Below are positions 11,482 through 21,505 of a stretch of DNA of 64,000 nt, piece after piece. Both the position numbers and the translations under genes were made by a program. The notes beneath the pieces were generated by a model. That model had not been told where the DNA came from. It was given only the letters and a program-made list of their open reading frames with translations, and searched no databases. Each line of letters opens with the position of its first letter. Position 1 is the stretch's first letter. The DNA comes from Rhabdophis nuchalis (Eukaryota; Chordata; Lepidosauria; Squamata; Natricidae): contig CM077653.1 of NCBI GenBank assembly GCA_039707465.1, forward strand, positions 3,607,184 through 3,671,183, in the 5' to 3' direction.

Positions 11482-12375
11482 CTGTGGTTTCCGGCACCCC
11501 GGTTCAGCCAGATTACTCCAACTCTGGCCATTGGGGGCGAAACACTGGCCCCCATGGAGAGGGCGTGCAATTCGGGTGTCCTCCTGGATTCCCGGCTGTC
11601 CATGGAGGACCATGTGGCGGCCGTGGCCAGGGGGGCGTTTCATCAGGTACGCCTGATGCACCAATTGCGCCCCTTACTGGACCGAGCTGCCCTTCGCACA
11701 GTCACTCAAGCTCTCATGACGTCCCGGCTCGACTACTGTAATGCTCTCTACATGAGGCTTCCCTTGAGGTGCACTCGAAAGCTACAGTTAGTCCAGAATG
11801 TGGCCACGTGAGTGATTACGGGAGCTTCGAGGCACTCCCACATAACACCGATCCTGCGCGAGCTGCACTGGCTTCCTGTGGTCTTTCGGGTGCTCTTCAA
11901 GGTTTTGACAACCATCTTTAAAGCGCTCCATGGCTCGGGGCCTAGTTATATGCGAGACCGCCTTCTGCCCCATACATCCCTTCAGCCGATCCGCTCCCAC
12001 AGAGAGGGTCTTCTCAGGGTGCCGTCGGCCGGGCAATGCTGTCTGGCGACACCCAGGGGAAGAGCCTTCCCTGTGGCGGGCCCCGCCCTTTGGAACGACC
12101 TACCCCCTGAATTGCGCACCATCACCGACCTCCGCCTCTTCCGCCAGTGTCTGAAGACACATCTTTTCCAGCAAGCCGGCCTAGCCTAACCTCCCATGGG
12201 GACTATTTTAGAGAGTTTTAAATTGGGAATTTTAAAATTAGTTTTAGCATAGGATTAGATTAATTTAATATGTTCTTAAATTATGTATTTATTGTTTATA
12301 TGTTTTTTAAATTCCTGTGCGCCGCCCTGGGTCCTCTGTGGAGAAGGGCGGGATATAAATATAAATAAAATAAAA
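11482..12375 (+). mobile_element. L2-clade LINE 3' half, subfamily A, longest L2 copy here
   Basis: It encodes about 236 codons of the L2-type C-terminus. Order: VLLDSRLSMEDHVAAVA, LRPLLDRAALRTVTQAL, SRLDYCNALYM, LQLVQN, RELHWLPVVFRV, ALHGSGPSYMRDRLLPHTS, IRSHREGLLRVPS, GPALWNDLPPELRT, ending at 12189. One in-frame TGA at 11809-11811 replaces an expected CGA, consistent with CpG decay. The 3' UTR ends 'gccgccctgggtcc...gaagggcgggatataaat' followed by an (AAATA)n-like tail. 'atgct' precedes the 5' end and also follows the tail, a possible short TSD. 5'-truncated and inactive. Confidence 0.88.
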
Positions 12376-12376
12376 T

Positions 12377-12480
12377 GCTTCCTAGTTGGGTCATGAAATA
12401 TGTAAGTCCAGAGAGCACCAGGGGACCTTCAATTCGGAGCTACAAATATTCTCTTCTATTGGTATTTCTTCCTTCCTGCT
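12377..12480 (+). repeat. Dispersed repeat fragment, same as at 2486
   Basis: 'tagttgggtcatgaaata' through 'gagctacaaatattctcttc' continues, on the far side of the L2 insertion, the sequence of the modules before 11480. The L2 copy therefore interrupted this repeat. Confidence 0.6.
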
Positions 12481-13469
12481 CTTTCCTTACCGCCTTGTCA
12501 TGTCTCCGCCTTGACTTCTTTGCTAGTCTATCTAAATTGCAAACCGTAAAAACAAACCCTGGCATTTTATCCACGTCCCACCTTGGATTCACTCTACTGA
12601 ATTTTCCCTTCTTTCCTTCCTTAAGCACTTGGTTAATAATGTCCACCTAGATGTATTGATAAGAAACTGGAAGCCAGCAATCACAATGTGTTACCATCTC
12701 AATTTGTTGCAGTGAGTTTAATTTTTTTTTTCATGCCCTGCTTTATTGATGCAGTTGTAAAACAGCACTAAAAGAAAAAAAAATCTATAATATCTGACAG
12801 AGTGCACCCCACACACTCCCCAGATTTCAAGGGAATACCTTTGCATAATCTTCCTGAAGAATTAAAGATAATTTAACGTCACTGTCACCCTTATGAAAAG
12901 GCACACGCTGAGCAAAATTGCATTAAAATCATTATATTAGGCGAAAAGAATGAAGCTGTGTACAAACATCCCTGCAGACTAAAATAAAGTTTGCAGATGG
13001 ATATGGCAAGATGGATTATGAAAAAAAGAAAGAAAGAAAGAAAGAAATATGGAGGGAGAGAAACAGCAACGAGGAATTAGACAACGAAGGCATTCATCTC
13101 TAGCAAAAAGGGTTTGTGCAAAATGCTAGCGATCACTTTTAAATGATGAGCCCGAGTCTGATTAGTCCAATCAATTCAGAAAGTCAAACTGATTTAATTC
13201 CGGACTTCAGCATGCTTCAACTGAAGCATCAATTTGAATAAATTGGGTCAATTCATTTTTTTTTGGGGGGGGGGGGTTGACAATTGCTTTAGGGGAAAAA
13301 AAGGCTCACTGATAAATACAGAAACCCTTAAACTTATTCAGGGACAGCAGGCCCAATCTGACAATTCAGCTGCCTAATTGGATTGAGAAAGTCAATTCAG
13401 CTTGGAGAGTCGAGGGAGTTGGCTCCCAATCAAATCCCTGGAGAGAAGATTAAGACAGCTGTAAGCAAG
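12481..13469. other. Single-copy-looking AT-rich DNA with short (AAAG)n
   Basis: No exon or element family is recognised. A short (AAAG)n lies at 13020-13049, with T and G runs at 13256-13276. The remaining sequence shows no internal repetition by eye and could hold conserved non-coding DNA, but nothing in the sequence alone proves that. Confidence 0.4.
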
Positions 13470-14262
13470 GAAGTCCAGTTTGGTCTAGTGGTTAAGACAT
13501 CAGGCTAAAAAGTGGGAGATGGTGAGTTGTAGTCTGGCCTTTGGCATAAAGGTTGGCCTGGACTAGAACTCGCAGACTCCCAGTGTTTGACTCAAAGTCT
13601 CCAACCAGTTCATATCTAAGGTGGGACTAGAACTCAACATCTCCTGGTGATTGGCCTGAAATCACCCAGCTACCTTTCATGCATAAGACAGGACTAGAAC
13701 TCACAGACTCCCAGTGTTTGACTCAAAGTCTCCAGCCAGTTCACGTCTAAGGTGTGGGACTAGAACTCACCATCTCCTGGTGATGGGCCCAAAGTCACCC
13801 AGCTACCTTTCATGCATAAGACAGGACTAGAACTCATAGACTTCCAGTGTTTGACTCAAAGTCTCCAGCTACTTCATATCTAAGGTGGGACTAGAACTTA
13901 CCATCTCCTGGTGATGGGCCCAAAGTCACCCAGCTGCCTTTCATGCCTAAGATAGGACTAGAACTCATAGACTTCCAGTGTTTGACTCAAAGTCTCCAGC
14001 TACTTCATATCTAAGGTGGGACTAGAACTTACCATCTCCTGGTGATGGGCCCAAAGTCACCCAGCTGCCTTTCATGCCTAAGATAGGTCTAGAACTCACA
14101 GACTCCCAGTGTTTGCCTCAAAGTCTCCAGCTACTTCATATCTAAGGTGGGACTAGAACTTACCATCTCCTGGTGATTGGCCCAAAGTCACCCAGCTGCC
14201 TTTCATGCCTAGGATGGGACAAGAACATACTATATCTGGATGCCTTCATCATTAGACCAAAC
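13470..14262. repeat. 131-bp satellite array derived from a tRNA-SINE
   Basis: Tandem units start at 13621, 13754, 13885, 14016 and 14147 (GTGGGACTAGAACT), a period of 131 bp (133 once), spanning about 13559-14225. Each unit is a dimer: a ~66-bp monomer with 'ccatctcctggtgatgggcc' and a ~65-bp monomer with 'gacttccagtgtttgactc'. Both begin GGACTAGAACT and end near CTAAG. The array is bracketed by inverted tRNA-like SINE heads: 'gtttggtctagtggttaaga' at about 13480 on the plus strand and its relative at about 14240-14262 on the minus strand. The monomers read like the body of such a SINE. Confidence 0.85.
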
Positions 14263-14465
14263 TTTCTTGAATGGAGAAAACACTGATTTTACTCCCTGTT
14301 GGACAACCCAACTTCTTTTGTGGGAAGAGCCAAAACCTTGCTAGCTCCAGAACCACCAATAAACATTTCCTGAAGAGCCTTTAAAACTTAAGTCACCCGA
14401 AAGATAAAGCTGCTTTTATCCCCAGGAATGGCAGTGATTCCCCAGATACCTTCAGACTAACTTTC

Positions 14466-15110
14466 CCCTGCTTGAGCAGGGGGTTGGACTAGAAGATGCG
14501 GAGACTCTAGAACAGACCTAAAGTTGCAAAGGTTAGAGACCCCTGCTTTGCTGGCTGGAGAAGTCTGGGAGCTGAAGTCCTTCAGACTTAAAGTTGCAAA
14601 GATTGGGGACCCCTGCTCTAGAAAGAGTGCAGAAAAAAGCAACAAAGAGGATTAGGGGACTGGAGGCTAAAGCATGTGAAGAACAGTTGCAGGAACTGAT
14701 TATGTCTAGTTTAATGAACAGAAGGACTAGGGGAGACATGAGAGCAGTCTTCCAGTATCTCAGGGGTTGCCCCAAAGAAGAGGGAGTCAAGCTATTCTCC
14801 AAAGCACCTGAGGGCAGAACAAGAAGCAATGGGTGGAAACTAATCAAGGATAGAAACAACCTAGAACTAAGGAGAAATTTCCTGACAGTTAGAACAATTA
14901 ATCAGTGAACACCTTGCCTCCAGAAGTTGTGAATGCTCCAACACTGGAAGTCTTTAAGAAGATGTTGGATAACCATAGGTCTGAAATAGTATAGGGTTTC
15001 CTGCCTGGGCAGGGGGTTGGACTAGAAGAGCTCCAAGGCCCCTTCCAACTCTGCTATTGTATTGTAGAAGACCTCCAAGGTCCCTTCCAGCACTTCTAAT
15101 TCCTCCTACC
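14466..15110 (+). mobile_element. CR1-L3 LINE 3' fragment with nested MITE
   Basis: A 3' UTR scrap (14466-14495) is joined to a CR1 C-terminal coding segment starting 'gcggagactctagaa'. A 103-bp MITE interrupts it at 14513, after which the frame resumes 'ctctagaaagagtgcagaa'. Recognisable protein blocks are LEAKACEEQLQEL, SLMNRRTRGDMRAVFQYL and GRTRSNGWKLIK. 'aatcagtgaacac' has lost the usual tryptophan codon. It ends with the 3' UTR and a minimal (TATTG)2 tail near 15060. Confidence 0.85.
14513..14615. mobile_element. Fold-back hAT-like MITE with perfect 8-bp TSD
   Basis: CTCTAGAA stands at 14505-14512 and again at 14616-14623, and restoring one copy rebuilds the CR1 sequence. The two arms are inverted copies: 'acctaaagttgcaaaggtt' on the left and 'gacttaaagttgcaaagatt' on the right, with ACCCCTG at the right tip. 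It is the family of 31830-31964. Because it lies inside a CR1 copy, it moved after that copy inserted. Confidence 0.9.
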
Positions 15111-15424
15111 ATTGGTAGGAAGAGCACACTTGCAATCTTTAACGACGGCTGTTGTCTGGAACTATTAAAACGGAGTGGCCGGCTCCTCTAGACTCTCGTA
15201 GAAGCTTTCACGAGTCAGATGTGATATTGGCATTTGGGGAGACAGAGGGAGTTAAAAGGTTGGTAGGTCGAGTGGCATCAATAGGCAAGACATATGTTGC
15301 ATTGATCTGCAGTTGGCAAGTTAAGACAACGATCCATTTACCCGGAAAGAAAATAGAGAATTGGGAAAAGGAAGAACTGGAAGGCACCCTCTTCAAACAA
15401 AGGGGACACAACCTTGTCCACAGC
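15111..15424. other. No recognisable feature
   Basis: A 102-codon open frame covers most of this stretch (15152-15460), but it has no recognisable domain and runs into repeat DNA, so I do not call it a gene. Confidence 0.35.
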
Positions 15425-15671
15425 ATACGGTTGATCCTCCACTTACAACCATTCATTTAGTGACGGTTTGAAGTTACAACAGCACTGGGGGGGAAAAAGG
15501 ACTATTTTCACACTTATAACAGTTGTAGCCTCCCTGATGGTCATGTAGTCAAAATTCAGACATTTGGCAGCTGACTCATATTTATAACGGTGTCCCGGAG
15601 TCTTGTGTTCCCTTTTTGCGACCTTCAATCAAGCAAAGTCAACGTGGAAGCCAGATTTCACTTCAAAAGTG

Positions 15672-15785
15672 TGTTACTAACAGAATGGAAGGGACCTTGG
15701 AGGTCTTCTAGTCCAACCCCTTGCTCAGGCAAGAGGCCCTATACCATTTCAGACCAATGGTTGTCCAATCTCTTCTTAATTTAAC
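15672..15785 (-). mobile_element. CR1-L3 LINE 3' end fragment
   Basis: 'agaatggaagggaccttgga', 'ttctagtccaaccccttgct' and 'ccatttcagaccaatggttg' match the CR1 3' UTR and last codons in reverse. It is truncated after 'ctcttcttaa'. Confidence 0.8.
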
Positions 15786-15871
15786 AACTGCGGTTTATGT
15801 TGTGTAAAATTGGAGGCAGAGACCCTTTAAGAGCTTTGTGCAAAGATTTCATTTTTAATGTATGCCAATTA

Positions 15872-16160
15872 GTGTACATTCAAAGTGACAATAAAGTCTT
15901 CTCTTCTCTTCTCTTCTCTTCTCTTCTCTTCTCTTCTCTTCTCTTCTCTTCTCTTCTCTTCTCTTCTCTGTATTAACCAATAACCAATTTCATTGTAATT
16001 TTATTACAATATTATTACAATGACAATAAAGATTATTATTATTATTATTCATTAAAATATCTATTCCATTCCATTCCATTCCATTCTATTCTCTATTCTA
16101 TTCTATTCTGTTCTGTTGTTCTGCTCTTTATTCTATTCTGTTCTATTCTATTTTATTCCT
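15872..16160. repeat. LINE-tail-like motifs with TTCTC and ATTCT microsatellites
   Basis: 'gtgacaataaag' (15885-15896) leads straight into (TTCTC)n at 15897-15968. A second 'atgacaataaag' near 16020-16032 leads into (ATT)n and then (CCATT/CTATT)n to 16160. The AATAAAG immediately before each repeat looks like the 3' end of a LINE followed by its tail. The bodies are too short to classify. Confidence 0.7.
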
Positions 16161-16306
16161 CAAAAAAGATTCTTCCTATTCTCTTCTAACTTCACTCAAC
16201 AACTGTGGCAAGAAAAATCATAAAATGGTGCCAGACTGGCTTAACTCTCTCAGCAACAGACGTTTTGAGCTCAGTTGTGGGTCGTAAATCAAGGACTAAC
16301 CTATAA

Positions 16307-17344
16307 GGGGACCAGTCACTCAAGAGGGGACCGTCAATTGCTACAAAACTCGGTGGAGATGAATTCTTCATTTGTGCAGTGTTACACAATTGAGTAAAGG
16401 GCTTAGGAGTGCATGGCAAGTTAATTGACTCCCCTCCTTCCCGCTGATTCTCCCTAAACGGGTTTATGGAAAAAATTCCAATCCGCGCATTGTTTGCACA
16501 TCTTGTGTACCAAATGCGGCAACGCAACACTGATTTGTGTTCACATCCCGATAAAAATTAGATCTCCTTCGCAGCTAATCGGGGCTTTTTAGCTGTGTAA
16601 TGCTAAACAGCTTCTTCTTTTCTTTTTTTTTTAACATTAACCCAGTTTACCGCTGAAAACACTAAACGGTTGACTAACATTAGCCACACTGGAGATTCAG
16701 AAATTGGATTATTCAACAGATTCCACTGTCCCACAAGCCTGTTTGTTAATGGTGTTCTACTGCATTAAGCTATTAATGAATGAATATTGAATAAAATCCC
16801 TAACAAATGAGAAGTCAGGCTTTTACAAAATGCAGAAGCCTCTGCAGTATATGGCGAGGATTACAGAGCCAATCCTCATTTCAAAGGCACAACGGAGACT
16901 TTCGCACACGTGCTGAATATCTGATTATCCATCAATGGTTAACAGCAGATTTACAGAATAAAACAGGGTCTCCCCAGGTGGTTGTAGCCACGGTCTAAAG
17001 CCAGCTGTTTGGCCATCCGTGAGAGATTTAAGCCCACGGTGGACCACTGAGATCCAATCAAAGTGAAGACTTCAGCCATCCTGCCCTCAATCTTTGATTA
17101 AAACATGGCAGCATTCTGACATGCATTAACCTGCTTTTGACAGTCCAGAAATGGGCAACGGATGAGATCCAGAGAAGAAGACGGATCTTCAGCAACCTTC
17201 TCCTGGGAAGAGGTCAAGGCATCTCTAGATGTTGCTAGCAGGCCTGAGAGTACCATCCTAGAAGATGCAACATTGATGGGCCGCCATCAGTTAACCACAG
17301 CAGAGTACCTTAACCATCCTTTACAGTCTATGAGTGGTGAAGGC
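16307..17344. other. Single-copy-looking DNA, no recognised gene
   Basis: Varied sequence without internal repetition, rich in TTAA/ATTA motifs around 16620-16800. It is a reasonable place to look for conserved non-coding elements. The longest open frame, 87 codons at 17162-17425, runs into repeat DNA and shows no domain. Confidence 0.4.
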
Positions 17345-18412
17345 AATGTAGGTAAATCCTCAACTTACTACCATTTGTTTGAAATTACAACAGCACTACA
17401 GATAATTCTCCAGGGAGGTTATTGAGTCCGTCATCTGCACCCCCATCACTGTCTGGTTTGGCTCTGCAACCCAACAAAACAGACAAAAACTTCAGAGGAT
17501 AATCAGAACTGCAGAAAAAACAATGGCTACCAACCTACCTTCCATTGAGGGCCTGTAACACTGCAGGAGTCAAAAAGAGGGCTGTGGAAATATCTACTGA
17601 CCCCTCACATCCTGGACATCAATTGTTTCGACTACGCTATAGAGCACTGCACACCAAGACAACTAGACACAAGGACAGTTTTTTCCTCCCAAGGCCATCA
17701 CTCTCCTAAACAAATAATTCCCTCAACACCATCAAACCATTCACTAAGCTTCTGAAGCTTCGGATGAACCAGTGGGGAATGGAAGGATAGAAATCCTTCC
17801 ATTCTCCACTATCGTATCAGAGCTGAAGAAGCTTCTTGGAAGCATCTTCAAAAAACAAACAAACCAAGAAAGTCCCAGTGGCCTCCTGAAAAAGCACCTT
17901 TGGGGCAACCATGGCCTGGATGACTGAGAATCTCTACGGACTTTTAGCTATGCAGTTTGGGATGGACACCCTTGGAATGGTGTGGGAGTAGGAATGGATT
18001 TCCAGAGGGGAAAAATTGAAGACAACAGGAACTATTTGCACCCCTCAGGTGACCCTGAGGACACAGGTAAACCTCCAAGTGGCCTCAAGGACCCTCTCAA
18101 AGGATGCAAAGGACTAGCTGTCTGCAAGGAGCATCAGTCCTTCCTTTCCCCACCATCCAGTCAGAGCTGAAGAAGCTTCTTGGATGAGAAGCAAAACGTC
18201 TTCGAAAGAATAAGCAAGAAAGTCCAGTTGCCTCCTGAAAATGCATCTTTTGGGACAACTACATTACGAGCTTAATAACTGCAGTGATTCACTTAACAAC
18301 CGTGACAAGGAAGAACGTAAAATGGGACAAAACTGACTCAAGACACGTCTCATTTAGCTACAGAACATTTTGGCTCAACTGTAGTCATAAGTTGAGGACT
18401 ATCTATACATTG
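17345..18412 (+). mobile_element. MITE ends enclosing an old LINE remnant and a direct repeat
   Basis: The MITE left end is at 17345-17400 ('aaatcctcaacttactacca') and the right end at 18266-18412 ('gtcataagttgaggactatc'). Between them, 17415-17770 encodes a degraded LINE C-terminus: PITVWFGSAT, QKLQRIIRTAEK and, further on, FFPPKAITLLN, with stops and shifts. This resembles L2/Maui or Rex-type elements. Two similar segments, 17822-17925 and 18160-18265, share 'cagagctgaagaagcttctt' and 'agtcc.agt.gcctcctgaaaa', so part of the insert was duplicated or inserted twice. Confidence 0.6.
17772..17809. other. Near-perfect 38-bp hairpin
   Basis: A 17-bp left arm GTGGGGAATGGAAGGAT pairs with ATCCTTCCATTCTCCAC with one mismatch around a 4-nt loop. 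No mobile element explains it. Confidence 0.85.
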
Positions 18413-18948
18413 AAGGTGAAACTGAGCAATTCAGGGCTTTTAGTGGGGATTCCTAAAGGTTTTTGTTTTAATTATTTCTTGTTTCGTTTTTTTAGCCATC
18501 CTTTAAAAACATTTCCAACGTGAGTTGGTGTGTTACAAATTCACCAGGGTGATGTTTTATCCCAATTACATCCAGTTGTAACCTTTTACGGGGAACCGCT
18601 TTAAACACCGTGGTTATTATGTGAGCGGGTTTTCAGCCTCGGGAGATTTCATTTTAGTGGGTGTTTTTTATGCATCGGGGTGAATGTATCTCTCCAAGGG
18701 GAAGAAGGCTGGTGAGGAGCATTGATCAAGGATCAAGAATCACAGATAAACGAGGTAAATGCCATGAAATTCTAGCCTGCACTAAAAAGAGAAAAAGGAT
18801 GGAAGGAAGGAAGGAAGGAAGGAAGGAAGAAGCAAAGAGAAAAGGCTTCAAAGAAGTAGTTGATCTCCTTCTAACGTGAAGCCATCAAAAGAGGTATAGA
18901 TATTCCTTGTGGGTAAAATAGAACAGATATGGTATTCATATAAATGAG
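18413..18948. other. No recognised gene; short (GGAA)n
   Basis: (GGAA)n lies at about 18799-18830. The rest shows no element or exon that I can support. Confidence 0.45.
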
Positions 18949-19532
18949 ATTCCTTCCTTCCTTCCTTCTCATTCCTTTCCTCCCTCTTTCCTCCCTCTCC
19001 TTCACTCCTTTCCTCCCTCCCTCCTTCTCATCCCCATCTTCCTTCCTCCCTCCCCCACTTTCTTCCATCTCATGCACATCTTCCCTCCTCATCCTCATCT
19101 TCTTCCCTTCCTCCCTTCTTCTCATTCCCATCTTCCTTCATCCCTCCCTGCCTCTCCTTCCTTCCTCCCTTCCCTCCCTCCCTCCTTCTCATCCCCATCT
19201 TCCTTCCTTCCTTCTCATCCCCATCTTCCTCCCTCCTTCCCCCCTTTCTTCCATCTCATCCACATCATCCTTCCTTCTCATCCTCATCTTCCTTCCGCCC
19301 TTCTCATCCCCATCTTCCTCCCTCCTTCCCCCTTTCTTCCATCTCATCCACATCTTCCTTCCTTCCTTCTCATCCTCATCTTCCTCCCTCCCTCCTTCTC
19401 TTTCCCATCTTTCTTCATCCTTCCCTGCCTCTCCTTCCTTATTCTCTTCCCTCCCTCCTTCTCTTTTCCATCTTCTCTCCTTCCTTCTTCTCTCTCTCCC
19501 CCTACCTCCCTCCCTCCCTCTTTCTTTCTTTT

Positions 19533-19576
<44 letters not shown>

Positions 19577-19582
19577 TCATTC
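18949..19582. repeat. Pyrimidine-rich minisatellite-like tract and (TTTC)n
   Basis: About 630 bp almost entirely C and T on the plus strand. Phrases 'ttctcatccccatcttcc' and 'tttcttccatctcatcca' recur irregularly, so it is a degenerate minisatellite; 19518-19580 is (TTTC)n. Open frames of up to 230 codons on the plus strand (Pro/Ser/Leu) are artefacts. Confidence 0.93.
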
Positions 19583-20201
19583 ATTCATTTTCCAAGGCAG
19601 AGTATGAATATAATTAATGTTAACAGGAACTTCTGAATTTCACAGTGCAGCACACCAGTGCAAAAACACACACAAAATGCCCTTCTTTGGGAGAAAGTAT
19701 CCACTGAACACTTGGCAAAAAAATAATAATAACACACTAAGTACAGTACATATATGATGAATGTGCAGAAAGAAGGATGTATTAGAGGAGAGAAATTAAA
19801 AAGAACAGCCATGTGCTTTAATTTTATTGCTGACTTTGTGTTTTAAAACACAATCACAAATGCTGGGTATTAATTGCAGCATCAATTACCTCCTACCGAG
19901 GATTGCGTTATCGTTTGAAAATACGGCCTAGCCATTTCCCTTATTCATTCTCTCCAGCCTTGAGAACTGCTGGATGTATTTGGTGGTTAATATACAAGCA
20001 ATTAAATTTTGATCCAGAATCACATGAGAAATTGACGTGGTGGAAAAATTCAAACGCGAAGACAGAAAACACCTGGGGGAAATAAATAAATACTTCAAAT
20101 CATTTGGTTTGTAATTCTTGTTCTAAAGACTCCGAGAGTGTATATTCGGATGATGCTTTAACACGCAGCTGGAAATATCTACAGATATTTCTTGACAATT
20201 A
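19583..20201. other. No recognisable feature
   Basis: AT-rich, apparently single-copy DNA. No exon or element is recognised. Confidence 0.4.
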
Positions 20202-20457
20202 CTCTGTTTTCCCAAAAATAAGACCTCCCTGGATAAGAAGCCCAATCAAGCTTTTGAGCACATGTGCTAGAAGAAGCCCTCCCCAGAAAATAAGCCCAGC
20301 CTGAAAATATTGCAACACAGCAGCAGCCATGAGGTGACCACGCTCGCCGCCTCCTGCACCTCAAAAATAATAAGACCACCCCAAATATAAGGCCAAACAC
20401 TTATTTCAGGGGTCAAAAGAAAATAAGACCCTGTCTTATTTTTGGAGAAACATGGTA
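20202..20457 (+). mobile_element. Short TIR MITE, 'CCAAAAATAAGAC' family, copy 1
   Basis: The left tip 'tttcccaaaaataagac' and the right tip 'gtcttatttttggagaaac' are inverted. The inside carries 'gaccacgctcgccgcctcct' and 'aaggccaaacacttattt', both repeated in copy 2 at 20581-20770. Confidence 0.75.
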
Positions 20458-20503
20458 GGTATGTCGGTAGGTAGGTAGGTAGGTAGGTAGGTAGGTAGGT
20501 AGG

Positions 20504-20580
<77 letters not shown>
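20458..20580. repeat. (GGTA)n then (GATA)n microsatellite
   Basis: About 12 GGTA-type units (20460-20505) change to about 19 GATA units (20503-20580), exactly between two MITE copies in the same orientation. GATA repeats are the core of the Bkm satellite of snakes, but this tract is too short to imply a sex-chromosome origin. Confidence 0.95.
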
Positions 20581-20770
20581 TCCCTGCTTCCCTGAAAATA
20601 AGACCTCCCTGGATAATAAGCCCCAAAACATTGCCACACAGCAGCAGTGACCACGCTCGCCGCCTCCTGCACCTCAAAAATAATAAGACCTCCCTGAAAA
20701 TAAGGCCAAACACTTATTTGAGGGGTCAAAAGAAAATAAGACCCTGTCTTACTTTTGGGGAAACACAGGT
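20581..20770 (+). mobile_element. Short TIR MITE, copy 2
   Basis: Same family and orientation as 20202-20457, with a deletion in the left half. The right tip 'gtcttacttttggggaaac' is intact. Confidence 0.75.
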
Positions 20771-21134
20771 AGGACCAAAACTTCCATTGCTAAGCCAAGA
20801 GGCCATTAAGTGAAGCATTGTGTAGCAGTGGCCGTTTTTATTATTATTTTTTGGCCAAGGTCATTAAGTGAACCACATGGCCATTCCGTGATCCACCCAA
20901 TTCATAAAGGAATCCAGCTTCTCCCATGGATTGGGGATGCTGAAGCAGTTGTGCATGAAAGTCCCTGTTTCAACACTGTTGTAACTTGGAACCGAAAACT
21001 AAACAAATCATCGCATGGACTACTTGGCACAGTTGAAACCAAACCAAATGGCACCTGGATCGAAGGATAACCTTAAGAAACAGACATGAAAACCAATAAT
21101 TGAATTTCATAAGAATTGTTTTCAAAATGGAATT
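20771..21134. other. Weak MITE-like start, otherwise nothing recognised
   Basis: The first ~130 bp ('ccattgctaagccaagaggc', 'cattaagtgaaccac') resembles the 'gctaagcaagag' segment of hAT-like elements in this window. Beyond that nothing is recognised. Confidence 0.35.
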
Positions 21135-21505
21135 TGTTACATTGTTGTTGTTAGTTGCGTAGTCATGTCCGACCCATCGCAACCCCATGGACCATGTTCC
21201 TCCAGGCCTTCCAGGCCTCTACCATCCTCTAGAGTCCATTGTAGCTCAGGCCTGCTCCTTTGGTGACTCCATCCAGCCATCTCCTTCTCTGTCGTTCCCC
21301 TTCTTCTTTTGCCCTCCATCGTTTCCATCATTGGGCTCTTCTCCAGGGAGTCCTTCTTCCTTCTCCTTAGGTGGCCAAAGTCTTTGAGTTTCCTCTTCAG
21401 GATCTGGCCTTCTAGAGAGCAATCAGGGTTGATCTCCTCTAGGATTGACCAGTTGGATGGCCTTGCAGTCCAATGGAGTCTTGCAGGAGTCTTCTCCAGC
21501 AAATT
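21135..21505 (-). mobile_element. Bov-B (RTE) LINE 3' end
   Basis: The minus strand translates to the Bov-B C-terminus: SILEEINPDCSLEGQILKRK, LKDFGHLRRRKKDSLEKSP and METMEGKRRRG. It then shifts frame through the segment for the final WLDGVTE-like region. It ends with 'gggtcggacatgactacgca' and the (AAC)n-type tail typical of Bov-B. It is 5'-truncated and frameshifted, so inactive. Bov-B is abundant in squamates. Confidence 0.88.

Larger units (their letters stand above)
15425..16306 (+). mobile_element. 'Lost-colony' TIR MITE, split by CR1 and microsatellites
   Basis: The left part (15425-15665) begins 'ggttgatcctccacttacaa'. The right part (16197-16306) ends 'gggtcgtaaatcaaggacta', the inverted counterpart. 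Pieces of the same family occur at 17345-17400 with 18266-18412, and at 53120-53282. The middle is occupied by a CR1 3' fragment, LINE-tail-like sequence and microsatellites. The superfamily is not determined; TIR-like tips suggest a DNA transposon derivative. Confidence 0.5.

Noticed and set aside
18944..19636. 230-codon plus frame rich in Pro/Ser/Leu
   Set aside because: Translation of a pyrimidine tract with no complexity of its own; several frames are open at once.
20503..20580. GATA repeats as proof of a W chromosome
   Set aside because: Only about 19 units, and GATA tracts are widespread in squamates.
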